NCBI GenBank assembly: GCA_016187945.1
Contig: JACPIT010000013.1
Coordinates: forward strand, 1 to 64,000
Direction of reading: 5' to 3'
DNA length: 64,000 nucleotides
From: Opitutia bacterium
GTDB taxonomy: Bacteria; Verrucomicrobiota; Verrucomicrobiia; Opitutales; Opitutaceae
The notes beneath the pieces are model-generated. The model made no database searches and had not been told where the DNA came from. It was given only the letters and a program-made list of their open reading frames with translations. Of the stretch, positions 27,101-32,600 are shown one piece after another; position 1 is the first letter of the stretch; each line of letters starts with the position of its first letter. Position numbers and translations under genes: made by a program.

Positions 27101-29563
27101 CGATCCCCAAGTGGCCACGGTGCCGTCCGATTTGAGCGCGAGCACATGGTAGGAACCGGCTCCGATCGCGACGACATCGCGCAGGTTGGCCGGAACGGAA
27201 AGGATGTTGGCGCTCACATTGCCCGAGCCTGCCACCGTCACCGTGCCATCGCGTCGCAAAGCCGCCGTGAAATCATAGCCCGCAGCTATGGCGACGGCGT
27301 CGTTCACGGCGGGCACCACCTTCGTCGAGCCCCAACTCACGATCGAACCATCGGCCGCCACCGCCGCCGAGTGGCTGCTGCCGGCCGCCACCGCAACCAT
27401 GCGGCCGAGGCCGGCCGGGACCGTCGATTGTCCGTAGGAGTTGTCGACGCCCCAGGTCCGGATACGCGTGATGGCCGGCGCCATGTTCACGAAAAACGGC
27501 GCGCTGCGGGTCGTGCCGATGGTGTTCGTGAGCACCACCCAATACGCCGCGAGGCCGCGTTCGGTGGCGTTGGCGACGTTGTAGGTCGCGCTCGTCGCAC
27601 CGGCGATGGCGCGACCGTTGCGGAACCATTGGTAGCCGATCGCACCGTTCACACTGAAGCCGGTGACGCTGAGCGTGGCAGACCCGCCCGGCGTGAGCAC
27701 GACGGACGGCGTCGATGCGGCCGTGACCACGGGTGCCGCGTCCGTGACTGTGAGCGCGAGCGTCGCCTGGCCGGTGCCGACGGAATTCGTGGCCGAGAGC
27801 GTGATCGAGAAGACGCCGAGTGCGGTCGGGCGACCGGTGATCGCGCCGGTGGTGCCGTCGATCGCGAGCCCCGGCGGCAGTCCCGTCGCGCCATAGCTGT
27901 CCGCGAAACCGGCGACTTGCGTCTGATAGCTGAAGAGATTGCCGACCCCGACGCTCGCCGCCGTGGCGCTGAGGACGACCGGCGGCGCCGCGACGACGCT
28001 CCCGGCGAGGGTGTATTGGCCGACGCTGCCGTAGGCCGCGTAACCGCTCGGCGGATTCGCGAGCGGCGTGCCGGTGCCGGCGGCCGTGACTTTCAAATAG
28101 TAGACGCCGGCCGCAACCGGATTGGCCGTCAGCACCATCGCGGATCGCTCGGCGGCGGAATCGTCGAGCGCGACCGCGTTGCCGGCGGAATCGAGCAGTT
28201 CGAGCCGCAAGTCCGAGTTGCCGTAGGCCACCGGCGATACGCTGAACGTGATCCGTCCCGCGGACGTGACGACGCGGTGAAAATGACTTTCCCCCGCGCC
28301 GAGCAACACATCGGTCGCACTGACGTCGTTGCCGGTCGTAGGCGCGTTGACGGCGGCGGCGAGAGAGGCGCCGACGACGTCGGTGCGGAACGCGAGGCGC
28401 CCGGCGATGATCGCGAGGTCGTCCTGCGGGTTGTTCGCGTCGTAGTAGTCGCCCTTCGACCACTGCGTCACGCTGCGGCTGTAGGGCGCGCCCATGATCG
28501 GCCCCCACGAGAGACTGCCGGTGCCGTGGCCACGGTAATAGGAGCTCGCGCTCGTGCCGTCGTGGGAGAGCGCGAGGTTGTGGCCGAGTTCGTGAGAGAC
28601 GACATCGGCGATCGAAGCGGTGCCGGAAAGCACGTCGAAATACACGAAGACGGGCAAATGCCTCGCCAGGTCGACGCGGCCGAAGACGTCGAGGTAGGCG
28701 ACGCCAGCCGACGTGGTCGCGGAGGGATTCGCCACGCCGTTGGCGTCGGTGGTTCGCGTGACGAGCGCGCGGAGCGTTTGCGCCGTGAAGCTCGCAGGCT
28801 CTTCCGTGGTCACATCGACATCGAACGGGCTGTAGTCTTCCGCGACGCGCTGCCAAACGTCGGCGATGGCGGCTTGCTCGGTGTCGTTGAACTTGGTCTC
28901 GTCTCCGTCGGTGTCGTAGGGCCGGCAGACGTAGCTGGCCACCGCGGGACGCGATCCTGTGGCGTCGTTCCAAGCGGTGCCCGTGACGGTGTGGCCGTTG
29001 AAATCGAGGTAGAGCACGCGCGACGCACCGGGGCGGCTATGGCGGACCGGCGGCGCGGAGACCGGAACCGACGCGGCGCTCACGGTCGGGCTGGCGGGCG
29101 TGCTCGCGGCGGACGCCGGTTCAGCGGCGGAGGTCGGACGCTCGCACTCGTAGTAGAGCGCGCCCTCGCGATCGGTGCCGAGTGCGACGACGTCGTTGCG
29201 CGGGATGTGCAGCCGCCCGAGAGCAGCGAGAGCGCGCTCGCGCGCAGTGGGCGAAAGCGCGAGCAGTTGATCGCGGAACCGTCCCGCCGGCACGTCGTCG
29301 ATCGTCACGGGCCCGCGAGCGCCGAAAACGTGCGCCGCGAAGGCCGCGGGGACGGGAGCAGGTGGCATTGCGGGAGCGGCGGCCGGAGGCGGCGATGTCG
29401 GAGCCGGACGCTGCGCCGCTTGCTGCGGTGCAGCGGGGGTGGCGGCAGACGCCGTCGCAATCCGGAGAGGCGCGGACCCGCTGGAGCGGCGCGAGGCGAG
29501 TCGCCCAGCGAGAGCGAGCAGCGCAGCAAGGATGAGCAAGGGAACCAGACGCGACAATTTCAT
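9170..29563 (-). CDS. Giant secreted metzincin-headed protein with 13 RCC1-propeller/Ig modules
   Basis: A 6797-residue protein read in one uninterrupted frame. Order: N-terminal signal or anchor helix (MKLSRLVPLLILAALLALAG), Pro/Ala-rich linker (about 40-75), a reprolysin/matrixin-like protease domain (about 180-395) with zinc motif HELGHNLALSHD (324-335) and Met-turn SWGPIMG (Met357), a pre-peptidase-like beta domain (about 410-522), a He_PIG/cadherin-like Ig domain (about 528-608) and one further Ig domain. Then come 13 modules of about 448 residues, each a seven-blade RCC1/ATS1-type propeller (blades such as VAIAAGGSHSLALKADGTVV) and normally two Ig domains; the thirteenth is followed by one Ig. 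After that are MBG-like repeats and the shared 126-residue C-terminal module ending FFRLVVTR. The metzincin glycine of HExxHxxGxxH is Ala331, so activity is plausible but not certain. It starts 118 bases after the second giant gene on the same strand and may share its transcript. Substrate and target are unknown; the architecture suggests a surface or secreted adhesive/proteolytic filament. Confidence 0.9.
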   Translation of the reverse strand: MKLSRLVPLLILAALLALAGRLASRRSSGSAPLRIATASAATPAAPQQAAQRPAPTSPPPAAAPAMPPAPVPAAFAAHVFGARGPVTIDDVPAGRFRDQLLALSPTARERALAALGRLHIPRNDVVALGTDREGALYYECERPTSAAEPASAASTPASPTVSAASVPVSAPPVRHSRPGASRVLYLDFNGHTVTGTAWNDATGSRPAVASYVCRPYDTDGDETKFNDTEQAAIADVWQRVAEDYSPFDVDVTTEEPASFTAQTLRALVTRTTDANGVANPSATTSAGVAYLDVFGRVDLARHLPVFVYFDVLSGTASIADVVSHELGHNLALSHDGTSASSYYRGHGTGSLSWGPIMGAPYSRSVTQWSKGDYYDANNPQDDLAIIAGRLAFRTDVVGASLAAAVNAPTTGNDVSATDVLLGAGESHFHRVVTSAGRITFSVSPVAYGNSDLRLELLDSAGNAVALDDSAAERSAMVLTANPVAAGVYYLKVTAAGTGTPLANPPSGYAAYGSVGQYTLAGSVVAAPPVVLSATAASVGVGNLFSYQTQVAGFADSYGATGLPPGLAIDGTTGAITGRPTALGVFSITLSATNSVGTGQATLALTVTDAAPVVTAASTPSVVLTPGGSATLSVTGFSVNGAIGYQWFRNGRAIAGATSATYNVANATERGLAAYWVVLTNTIGTTRSAPFFVNMAPAITRIRTWGVDNSYGQSTVPAGLGRMVAVAAGSSHSAAVAADGSIVSWGSTKVVPAVNDAVAIAAGYDFTAALRRDGTVTVAGSGNVSANILSVPANLRDVVAIGAGSYHVLALKSDGTVATWGSPNSNVLSPPAGLRDVVAIAAGGSYSLALKADGTVVGWGSTTASPPPALAGVRFIATGNGASLALKTGGAIVAWGANGFAAPPLLDERSLLALGGLGAFAAGEDGRLTAWNTSGTGATPPSDLGPVRGIAVSSYHAVALCEATADAVPTIVANPQSAAGGIGAPLTLRVSATGPGVFSYQWRKGGAPIAGATSSALVFDSLQPADAGTYDVVVGNHVGTVTSTAATLTIEAPPLVTSAPSSITEIAVGAPLVLAADVTTANGPLAYQWFRNNRPIPGATSPTYSRAAFTAADAGAYVLESTDAHGVTARTLTFVRPARGSTQVEVWGYDSGGLKNVPSNLGDAVEVKSTFALAIAVRANGALALWGGNASVGARAYAAGIADAVAAASTNDGFVVLRSNGRIVTWRSTTGATTEPLRDAIAIAANENFIAALLADGTVRTWSGNAAPAVPAELSGVTAIVAGSQHLLALKLDGAVVAMGSNSYGQSSVPAGLGGVVAIAGGNGHSVALKSDGTVVGWGSGSGGTPPSDLSTATALAAGWDYSFALRADGTLAIWGTSSAEYFKLPSNLADIFAIHGGRSTPMLIRRAAADSAPAIVQQPAAVVTAVGESVRFDVRATGAAPLTYAWRKNGVAIGGNSPALDLLNVQAGDAGTYDVVVSSHRGAVTSMPVALEIVTPPAITLAPPQRVLAQPGEYVRFGVSATSANGPLAYQWKKNNRPIAGATTPNLTLRQAAPSDAGAYTVEITDVRGAISRATTFLVLDPGRTQVRTDYGYISDVPPTLGDAIAVRTGGNSAAYALRRDGAAVGWGTSFSGVLPTSTLPFVDLQPIDSFGFALKADGKVVAWGSPIYSNIGTVPAALDGVIAISARSTSTAYALRSDGRVYSWDYHGAFAVVPVPTLPVTAIAASSTHLLMLQIDGTVVATGDNYDGACDVPAGLTGVVAIAAGNGFSLALKADGTVVHWGYNWSNENTPPAWLTEVVALDARERRSYALRADGSVVGWGSGGAGTLSNLSPALSVAAPGYSSGVVVLRRAVGDALPTITEQPTGPAALTAGDTVTLRVAASGPGRLGYQWRKDGTPIPGATAASFSLSPVELGDAGSYDVVVANHMGSTTSDAVRFDVLAPPALTGTPVRRYFATSGSSITLGFSATSAHGPLTYQWKRNNRPIAGATAASYELPSVARADGGAYTLEISDTRGVVTRATAFVLVAGATAVRAWGANDSGQTDVPAGLDDVVSVAAGNAGNLALRADGSVVAWGKYYAYGGQVISVPADVGEVAAVALSGDLAAVLRSDGSVRLWSGGYASLPVPASVRNAISIGLGYGQACALLADGRVVTWSVSSGAVVDTGAVASSGVVAIARGSEHLLTLRADGTVRGWAANGNSYPVNAATVPVDLSGVVAIGAGGNQSVALKSDGSIVAWGENSSAGSFGPGVATAIGSGASASAAVRPNGQLLVWASSGSSIAAVPADLGTVVGFALGSSHGVAIVDRSSLPLPTITQQPASLTVAPGDTAIFRVVATGLNPVRYQWRKNGAAISGATAAALVLPAVQDADAATYDVVVSNPAGSVTSQGATVTLATGPRIAAAPTPRVVSAVGAPVTLTVAADSAFGPLSYRWKKNNRPIAGATSATLSLPGFAADQAGAYTVEVTDNRGVVSRATSFVLAARSHTQVLAFGDVPANLATPPDNAGNNLLAFASGSSHLVALRADGSVVAWGSNDSSQTSVPDGLANVVAVAAGGASSMALKADGTVATWGRGYAAVETVPGLDGVIAIAAADYYHLALRADGTVVTWTRSEINDPTVTPPPTPPAVVAGWSDVVAIGANSGVAAAVKLDGTVVVSGPGSDSRVTGAASQSSLKKVVLNSSAALGLRMDDSIVGWGYGSYTLPVPSSVGAARDVGLGYYHGIALKGNGSIVGWGHSTYAQAPGMADVTNAFAIAVFDFRTFVLREGPDDTAPTIATPPVDALVATGRDAVFSVVASGSGPFRYQWRRDGTPIAGATAASLIVPAATAVDIARYDVVVSNHVGSTTSAAAMLTVATPPSFASAPTPRQVVVAGQPLTLTFALNGSANDVTFRWSLNNRPIAGANGASYTIPAVNEQTAGAYTLTVADALGFTVRRTVFVLLDCGPTRVRAWGSSGSGQLAVPASLGDALALSAGGSHGLALRRDGTVAAWGGTNNGAAVVPANLSEVVAVAAGATHSVALRSDGTVLSWGNGGTVPIGLRDVIAIAAGDSRSIALTSDGTVAIWASGFGSLTPPANLSDVTAVAAGSSQFLALRTDGKVTAWNAGSVSYAETAAADALRDVIAISAGGATSGALGADGRVTVWGSGSSALAIGNTEAVALACGTNFGLLRLRGGGFLSWGETASGARNIPADLGVVHAFSAGGNFALALCSAASDTAPVVTAQPQSAIAAPGGRVTFTAAATGSGSLAYQWRRDGTAIAGATSPTLLVAPIAASSGGTYELVVTNHVGSVVSAPAVLTIAPAPVFTTRPPTRLAPMLGQPVTLTGAATTATGPITYRWKKNNRPIAGATSATFTLPEFSNADAGAYTLEAVDANGLTGRATTFLLPDYGPSEVVHWGNTGNIGPVPASLGNVIAVLSGNYYEAALRRDGTVTVWTAGSGSIRNVPAGLSDVVALAGGAEHILALRADGTVVAWGYGYYGQVTVPAGLSDVIAIATGDNNAVALKSDGTVTVWGDATHAVARVPAEAADLCAIAVSGHALALRADGTVVAWGNNSSGQATVPAGLNGVTAVAAGGYHSLALRADGTLLNWGAVTPELAIPVGLGVVRAFAASGYSAGAIKADGAVVMWGSDSYGMNSVPSGVGGFFALAIGSGYHAVAARSAVADALPVIAAQPQSSPVARGGAHTLSVTATSTRPLSYQWRRNGAAIAGATAAELELTAISDNAGGDYDVLVSNPAGTVPSAVATLTVATPPAVVVAPPARSVVAPGAPLTLSVSATSADGPLAYQWRRNNRVLAGATAATLSLPAFTVSDAGAYTVEIFDSHGVMTRVTSFVLADPGRTQLRAWGESAETVETPTQIDDAVAVSAGFYHSLALRAGGTVLAWGRFTVDAYAVPADLREVVAIAAGDGFSLALRQDGTVRGWRNSYASSAPTVTVPPLTNVIAIAAGETAVALCSDGKVVSWDPRAASTVIAVPASAKGAVAVCAGGSQAMALRADGTVVAWSTSSGSATVPDGLTNVTQIAAGENVLAAIKADGSLIAWGYYRTGAPAAARAVSCADSYAIAQSPDGTLRSWGSTGSYGETTVPADLGAAIGFGAGRDHVVALRDANADAVPTLSSEPQPATRAPGASQTFSVAAAGAGPLSYQWFKDGVAISGATSASFTLGALTDADAGDYSVIVSNHVGARRSVAATLTVLSPPAVSSRPALRTTATLGQPLSLAVAATSANGALSYQWKKSNRPIAGATSATLDFDSFTFADAGAYTLEVTDGLGLVNRITTFVMPANVATQVRAWGNNSSGQSDVPPTLNDAVKVSAVDSLSFALRANGEVVAWGATGNVSLAVSGLTDIVDIAGAIVLRSDRRVVNLGRYGYAVPAAATDVVGIAAGASHSLALRADGTVVAWGSNSYGQCSVPPGLGHVMAIAASAESSSALLLDGSVVVWGNLRGLAPPAGMSFVDLAMGSQHLLARKADGTVVAWSSYSYAAEASVPAGATNAVRIAAAPGLSLAIKPDGTLAAWGSSGAPTGVPAGLDNVWSMAASSNHALALRNGANDAAPAIATQPAAQNVGVGMRATFSVDATGTAPIAYQWRRNGIPISGATAASLTIAQATANDAGTYDVVVTNHRGSVTSAAVALTVDVPPQITGGSDQRLTIAPGQPLALTVAATTANGPLSYRWKKNNRVIAGATAATYSLANFAPADAGAYTVEISDALGRTSRRTSFVLPAFGATQLIGFGDGGGSSALKTLPSTIAGPLVSVATGSSFNVVLRLDGTVAAWGYNGSGQTNVPAGLSGVVAIAAYGSYALALKSDGTVVMWGNSGNATLVPPSGVTDVIAIAAGGSHALALKSDGTVVAWGYTGYGATAVPVGLSDVVSIAAFENFSLAVKADGTVAGWGATSYSQVSAASAQSGMARLSPNYYCVVGVKTDGSVTGWGTNNNGQLTIPANLGAVTDVSAIGYHVLALRADGSLAAWGYSSYGETTVPANATGCFAIATATYRSLALRNASADLAPTISQSPQSAAIAEGGAVNFSVSASGTGPLSYQWRKDGVAISGATSASLALGAVTVAQGGAYDVVVTNHVGAVTSAAATLTVNALPTITAQSTRRNVAAPGGAASFSVTASGTGALSYRWSHNGRPIVGATSATLAVDSVTPADAGWYVCTITDANGPRRAPAQWLSVAPARTQVIAWAGRTGGYDYGQTKVPAGLNDAVAISAGAAASAVVRRDGTLTTWGYPSYLPSASATIAGVVDVAATGSSVVTLHDDGSVRSWGNYTTVPSGITDAVALSAGDSIAAVLRADGAVTYWSIYSSSGTTVADLGAVAIAVSNGGSLALKADGTVVSFGATVSIPGNLTNVTAIAAGSSHWLALHSDGTVTAWGGDSAGQATVPDNLTNVVAVSASANSSFALKSDGSVVAWGSNTYGETAVPVGFSTLRAVANNSNGWHLLALRDVSADAPPTIATGPADTIAAVSDRVVFSVTASGVGPFSYQWRKDGVPIPGAIAASLIFDAVSAGAAGAYDVVVSNHVGSVASTAATLAVESGLNFTQRPPERLAGTPGAAVTLTATVDASYLPLSYQWQKENRPIAGATEATYSIANFSNADAGAYTLVATDAHGHRAYATTFVQPAYGPTQVRVWGYIAGTAPAALLDIVDGAAGVYNQAVVRANGSVAAWGNNLSNTNVGVTDVVRVAVGSTHLLAVRSNGLVVGAGSTSSGQIAIPASLRDVIAVAAGDSHSLALRADGTVMAWGSNSANQAAVPAGLAGVVAIAACGATSAALTLDGAIVVWGDTSAGQASVPVGLGRVAKLALGRSHVLALRADGTVAAWGSNSSGQCTIPAGLDNVVEIAASESTSFARKADGTLVVWGQNYYGQATVPAGLGTVYRLMAGGNSVMVLRSTADDTGPAITSQPASVAATLGNSYSFAVAADGPTPLSYQWRKNGAAISGQTSATLWLYYVDASTAGSYDVVVSNHVGSVTSAAATLTIATTGGPTLSASGASRLQPALGQPVTLAFDASGAGTLSFQWKKDGRPIAGATAPTLSLPSFTNVEAGAYTLEVSDSANRTSRATIFVLPNYGATRLRGWGLGAWGQTTPPASLSNPIGIGAGDGHSLALLRDGRVIAWGANTFGQTAVPDGLSSVVAIAAGGFHNLALNADGSVVAWGANGSSQSNVPSSAKSVIAIAAGYTQSVALRDDGSVISWGSNSYSPPAAPSGVAVAAGGAHALVLKSNGTVLAWGDNTYGQTTVPAGLENVVAIAAGTSHSAALKSDGTVVAWGRNQLGQTSVPAALGGVVALRACVDYCIAVKADGTVVTWGDTSGGIGGAPADLGPTLDVAAGSRHGLALIAGAPVAGPSIAAHPQSENVREGATITLRVTATGTGSLAYEWRRDGVALTDNANRSGSATDALRLSGFNASAAGNYTVVVTDANGSTASLTAVVAYEKTPQNITFTALPDCDYSASPVALAATASSGLPVAFELVSGPAQLSGGTLSLSGAGQVTIRALQSGNAVYAAATAVERAFTVGKVGAVVSLGNLAAVFDGTPKPATATTNPGGLGVVITYNGWSPAPIGAGTYAVSATVTDARFAGAIAGTLTIEKASQTIAFAAPGDRPFATAPLALGASASSGLGVVFTVISGPAAIAGDSLTLLGSGAIKVRASQAGDENYLAAPNVDRTFVVGTTFDAWRLAYFTADELLDATISGPNADPDHDGFANLVEYALGSDPRANSTANAPAMSTAAGNWTFTYTRPADRPDIVYTVEYSTNLTTWNAAGVTHTLVSSANGVETWRATYPTSSTPSCFFRLVVTR
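10520..27480 (-). repeat. Thirteen tandem RCC1-propeller + Ig modules, period about 1.34 kb
   Basis: Module starts, marked by a 'TQVRAWG'-type strand, fall near 27480, 26150, 24810, 23480, 22115, 20735, 19400, 18050, 16715, 15390, 14035, 12695 and 11355. Spacing is about 1325-1380 bases. The second Ig domain of most modules carries near-identical KKNNRPIAGAT, and its DNA (around GATTGTTTTTCTTCCA) is also conserved between modules, for example near 15530, 19545, 22250 and 24955. This points to duplication or gene conversion. The first Ig domain typically carries YQWRKDG and YDVVVSNHVGS. Confidence 0.85.
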
Positions 29564-29604
29564 GGGGCGGGTTCGCGCAGGCGCGCGGACGGCTGGAGAG
29601 ATTC

Positions 29605-29635
29605 AAAAAAGAACGCGTGGTGGCCCGACCGCGGC
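29605..29635 (-). terminator. Possible weak 3' element after the 4940-residue protein gene
   Basis: On the minus strand a GC-rich stretch (CGCGGTCGGGCC) with a bulged, imperfect stem is followed by TTCTTTTTTG. It lies between the two protease-headed giant genes. The same CGCGGTCGGGCC core followed by a T-run recurs at 58795-58838 after the tribrid kinase gene. The pairing is imperfect and read-through into the next gene is likely, so this is a weak call. Confidence 0.3.
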
Positions 29636-29681
29636 GACGGGGAGCGGTCGAACGGAACTGGCGCGCGCCGGAACATCGCAA

Positions 29682-32600
29682 TCAGCGCGCGACGACGAGC
29701 CGGAGGAAACACGCCGGCGCGGAGCTGACCGGATAGGTCGCGCGCCACGTTTCGGCGCCGTTGCTCGACGAGACGAGCGTGTGCGTCACCCCGACGCTGC
29801 TCCACGTCGTGAGGTTCGTGGAGTATTCGACGGTGTAGACGATGTCGGAGCGATCGGCGGGGCGCGTATAGGTGAACGTCCAGTCGGTCGCCGTGGCGGA
29901 CATCTGCGGCGCGTTCGCCGCGGAGTCGGCGCGCGGATCGGCGCCGAGCGCGTATTCGGTGAGGTTGACGAATCCGTCGCCGTCCGAATCGGCGTTCGGA
30001 CCGGAGATCGTCGCATCGAGCAGTTCGTCGCTGGTGAAATGCTCGCGCAGCCACGCATCGAAGCCCATCGCGACGACGAAGGATCGATCGACGTTCGGCG
30101 CGGCGAGGTAGTTCGCGTTGCCGGATTGCGCGGCACGAATCGTGACGGTGCCAGCTCCCGTGAGCGTGAGCGCGGAGCCGTTCAGCGTCGCCGGACCGGA
30201 GACGACGGCGAAGCTGACGGACAAGTTCGACGAACTCGTCGCGCTGAGCGCGAGCGGCGTCGCGCTGAACGCTTGATCGGCGAGGGCGGCGAAGGAGATC
30301 GTCTGCGCGGCCTTCGCGATCGTGAGCGAATCGCTCGCCGTGCCTTGGTAACGCGTGTCGTCGATCGTGGCGGCGACGGCGTAGTTGCCGGCGTCGGTCG
30401 GAGCGGTGGGACCGCCGTCGTAGGTGAGCGTGACCGAAAGGCTGTCGGGGTTGGTCGTGGCCGTGGCAGATTTCGCGGTGCCGTCGTAGGTGACGGAGAG
30501 CGCGCCGAGCGTGACGGTCGCGGGAGCTTTCGTGACAGTGAACGTGCGATCGACGTTCGCGGCCGCGGCATAGGTGGCGTCGCCCGATTGAGCGGCGCGC
30601 ACGGTGAGCGAGCCGGCGGCGGTGAGCGTGAGGCTGTTGCCCGAAAGCGTCGCCGAGCCGGAGACGATCGTGAAGCTGACCGGCAGACTCGAACTCGCGC
30701 TGGCGGTCAGTGTGATCGGTGTCGGGCTGAACGCGACGTCCGGCAGGGCCGCGAACGTGATCGTCTGGCTGAGGGGGGTGACCGTGAGCGCGGCGGCGGA
30801 CGAGGTGGCCGAGCCGAAAGCGTTGCTCACGACGACATCGTAGCTGCCGGCGTCGGCGATCTGGGCGCTGGCGATCGTGTAGCCTGCCGCGGTGGCGCCG
30901 TCGATGGCGTTGCCGCCTTTGCGCCATTGGTAAGTGAGCGGCGCGGTGCCGTCGGCGACGACGGTGAAGGTGACGCTGGCACCGACGTCGACGGTCTGGT
31001 TCGACGGCGACTGAGAGATCGCCGGCGGTGCACCGGCGCTGGTGGCCATCGCGCTCGGCGCGCTCACACCGGCGGGATTCGCGGCTTTGACCCAGTAGTA
31101 ATAAGGCGTCCCTGCCTGCGCAGTCGTATCGAGATAGGTCGGCAGCGACACGCGTTGAACGATCATTGTCGCGTCCGCCAGCGATGTGGTTGTGCCCCGC
31201 CAGATCTCGAACCGGCGCCAGCCCAAGGAAGCATTCCAAGTCACGCGGATGCCTGTGCCGCCGGCTTCGGCGACGGCCGCGAGGCCTGCGGGCGCCGTCG
31301 GAGCAACGATGGCTCCCGTCGCGACGGAGAGGAAACTGGTGGACGCGGTCTGCGTTCCGTTGCCGAGCTGACCGCGGTAGTTGAGGCCGGTGACGCGCAG
31401 GCTGCCGTCACTCACGGCGATCAGCGTGTGCAGGCCGCTCGTGGACAGGCCGTAGGCGTTACCCGAGAATATCTGCATCGGGTTGAGCTCGTCCGTCGTC
31501 GTGCCGTTGCCGTAGGCGCCCGCGTTGGCGCCCATAGCCCAGACCGTGCCATCGGTTTTCGTGACGAGGCTGGTGTTGCCACCGGCCGCAATCATGCTGA
31601 CGCCCGTCGTAACTTGGAACGGAGTTAACACGCCGGCGGCACCGCCGGTGCCGCTCGTCGTGCCGTTACCGAGTTGGCCGACGCGATTATCGCCGGCAGC
31701 CCAGAGGGAGCCGTCCGATTTCAGGAACAGCGTGTGATTATCGCCGGCGGCGACCGCCGTGGCGCCGGTCGCGATCTGAGCCCAGCGGTCGGAATTCGAA
31801 TTTCCGGTGCCGAGAGCGCCGTAGGAAAAGTAGCCCGCAGTCCACACCGTGCCGTCGTCTTTGAGCACCACCGCGTGACGCTCGCCGACTGCGACCGCCA
31901 CCGCGCGGTCGAGCAGCTTTATCGGCGAGAGCTGGCGGATGAGCGAGCCGTTGCCCAGTTGGTTCCAACTGCCGCCGCCCATGCCCCATAAGGAACCGTC
32001 TTTGCGGATGAAATAGCTATTCTCCGCGCCAGCTCCCACCGCGGCGACGTCACTGGCGATGAGCACCGGCGTTGACCGATTTGTCGTAGTGCCGTCACCG
32101 AGCTGGCCGCTGTCGTTGCGTCCCGTCGCGTAGAGTCGGCCGTCCGCAGTGACGAACAACGTGTGCCACCAACCGGCGGCCATCGCGACAACGTCGTTGG
32201 CGATCAGAGTCGGCGAGGTCACTTCAACTACGTTTTGCCCCGCCGGGATCTGGCCGAACGCGGAACTGCCCGCGCCCCAGAGGCTGCCGTCCGTGCGGAG
32301 GAACAAGCTGTGTTCGCGCCCCGCCGAAACGTGCAAGACACCGTGAGGGACGGTGACGCTGAGCGTCGCCGCTTGCGAAGTGACCGAGCCGCTCGCGTTG
32401 GACACGACGACGCGATACACGCCGGAGTTGGCGACTTGCAGGTTCGTCAGCGTGAGCTGCGCTTGCGTGGCGCCGTCGAGCGTCGCGCCGTCTTTCATCC
32501 ACTGATAGGACAGCGGCCCCGCACCGGTCGCCGTGACCGAAAGCGTCGCCGACAAGCCGACGTAGCTCTTTACGTCTTGCGGTTGCGCGGTGATCTGCGG

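Noticed and set aside
10520-27480. CRISPR array or minisatellite as explanation of the periodicity
   Set aside because: The period is about 1.34 kb, the frame is preserved throughout and each unit encodes propeller and Ig domains, so this is protein-module duplication.
11258-29728. Very long plus-strand open frames (for example 11258-17458, 17504-25240, 25379-29728) opposite the 6797-residue gene
   Set aside because: Their products are low-complexity Arg/Ala/Gly/Asp mixtures without signal peptide or family motifs. They arise because the strongly biased, repetitive sense codons leave few stops in the antisense frame.
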